Assembly (NCBI GenBank): GCA_946886545.1
Contig: CAMPIU010000181.1
Coordinates: forward strand, 1-6,343
Reading direction: 5' to 3'
Source: an uncultured Flavobacteriales bacterium
Lineage (GTDB): Bacteria; Bacteroidota; Bacteroidia; Flavobacteriales; Crocinitomicaceae
Length of the DNA stretch: 6,343 nucleotides
The notes under the pieces were generated by a model. It saw only the letters and a program-made list of their open reading frames with translations. It was not told the origin of the DNA and made no database searches. A program made the translations under genes and the position numbers. Of the stretch, positions 5,511 through 6,343 are shown in pieces. The stretch's first letter is position 1; each line of letters begins with the position of its first letter.

Positions 5511-6343
5511 TTAGAACAAAATACCGATTTTCAAACAAAATTGAGTTTGTGTGGTTTTCAATCCAAAATAATCTGAACTTCCTGCAGATCTGTTGAACAA
5601 TGTTTTGTTTTGATTGCTTCCCTCAATGTTGATCGGTGTTAATCCGTAATAGAATCCTAATTCGGCAAACAACATGGTACTTCCCGTAAAGGTCCATTGA
5701 GCACCACCTGCTACACCTAAAGAGCAGCGAATAGCGCTTACATCATTTCCATAAGGGGTTTTCATACCTTCCATTTCAGAAGTTGTTGAAGGATAAGCCG
5801 ATGATCCTGCTTCAATTGCATCGATATTCGTTCCATTCGCTCCCATTCCGAAAATTTTTCCCTGATCTGTTTTACTGGATTTGATAAGGAAACTTGTTCT
5901 TGCTCCGAATTTTCCATAATAACGGAAATCGCCCAATGCATTTGTTCTGAACATCAACATCGTTGGGATGGTTGCATAAATATTTTTATACTTTCTTCCT
6001 GTTAATAGAAAGACATTATCCGTATTCGGCTCTTTCACATCTTCCTCCTGGATGATGGTTCTGTCATTATAATAATAATAGGTGTTTTTAACCCCAACCA
6101 TTTCAATTTTGTAGGATTCAAAATCAAACTCTACACCAGTTGCAAAACCAATATTGTCATTGAAATTGAAATTGATATTTAATCCGAATGCGTTTTGAAC
6201 ACCCACTCCGTCTTTCTCGATTACAGTGGTTCCCGGTTTTGTGAAATTCAAGCCCAACTGATAGGCAAGACCCATATTCACTTTTTTATCAGTCCCTCCG
6301 TCCTGAGCGAAAATTGAAGCTGAAATACTTACAGCTAAACATG
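5511..6343 (-). CDS. Outer-membrane beta-barrel protein (porin/PorT-like), N-terminus beyond right edge
   Basis: The frame stays open to the right edge and gives 276 visible residues. A GTG at 6281 is not the real start, because upstream in frame lies CLAVSISASIFAQDGGTDKK, clearly the end of a signal peptide cut at FA|QDGG; the start codon must lie just outside the window. The mature protein shows barrel features: alternating strands such as NAFGLNINFNFNDNIGFATGVEFDFESYKI, DFRYYGKFGARTSFLI and STMLFAELGFYYGL, Gly- and Asn-rich loops, and a final strand ending in Phe (FCLKIGILF). This pattern fits the small barrels of Bacteroidota annotated as porin family, PorT-like or outer membrane beta-barrel proteins. 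Assignment to PorT itself (type IX secretion) is not supported. A TAT repeat encodes four Tyr in a row (about 6070-6081). A strong terminator follows, so it is transcribed separately from nadE. Confidence 0.85.
   Translation of the reverse strand, partial: CLAVSISASIFAQDGGTDKKVNMGLAYQLGLNFTKPGTTVIEKDGVGVQNAFGLNINFNFNDNIGFATGVEFDFESYKIEMVGVKNTYYYYNDRTIIQEEDVKEPNTDNVFLLTGRKYKNIYATIPTMLMFRTNALGDFRYYGKFGARTSFLIKSSKTDQGKIFGMGANGTNIDAIEAGSSAYPSTTSEMEGMKTPYGNDVSAIRCSLGVAGGAQWTFTGSTMLFAELGFYYGLTPINIEGSNQNKTLFNRSAGSSDYFGLKTTQTQFCLKIGILF

Overview
The window looks like chromosomal DNA from a Bacteroidota (Bacteroidetes) bacterium, most likely a flavobacterium-type organism. The evidence is an AT-rich sequence with very AT-rich intergenic DNA, a TAnnTTTG-type promoter element ahead of the ferredoxin gene, start codons without clear Shine-Dalgarno sites, and exported beta-barrel proteins whose signal peptides end in xxA|Q. 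A closer placement, such as near Fluviicola/Crocinitomicaceae, would be a guess.

Layout, left to right. (1) Bases 1-616, minus strand: the N-terminal 205 codons of an exported protein of unknown function, cut by the left edge. (2) Bases 617-703: a short divergent intergenic region carrying a -7 promoter element for the next gene. (3) Bases 704-1027, plus strand: a complete adrenodoxin-type [2Fe-2S] ferredoxin. (4) Bases 1028-1585: about 560 bases with no convincing gene but rich in repeats. It holds a composite inverted-repeat element with C/G-run termini, a pair of 17-base direct repeats, a triplicated 11-mer and several hairpins. (5) Bases 1586-5428, minus strand: a tight three-gene operon with overlapping ends, transcribed in the order nadE (ammonia-type NAD+ synthase), a secreted M48 zinc metalloprotease with a long uncharacterised C-terminal extension, then a probable outer-membrane beta-barrel protein. 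(6) Bases 5448-5487: an intrinsic terminator reading on the minus strand. (7) Bases 5511-6343, minus strand: a second outer-membrane beta-barrel protein of porin/PorT-like character, whose start lies beyond the right edge.

How the genes relate. The protease and the beta-barrel gene overlap by 11 bases and both products are exported, so they probably act together at the cell envelope (inference). nadE is a cytoplasmic housekeeping enzyme and overlaps the protease by 7 bases (ATGCTGA). This suggests shared transcription and translational coupling, but no obvious biochemical link. I see no CRISPR array, no tRNA or rRNA gene, no transposase gene and no defence system. The least explained part is the repeat-dense gap at 1028-1585.
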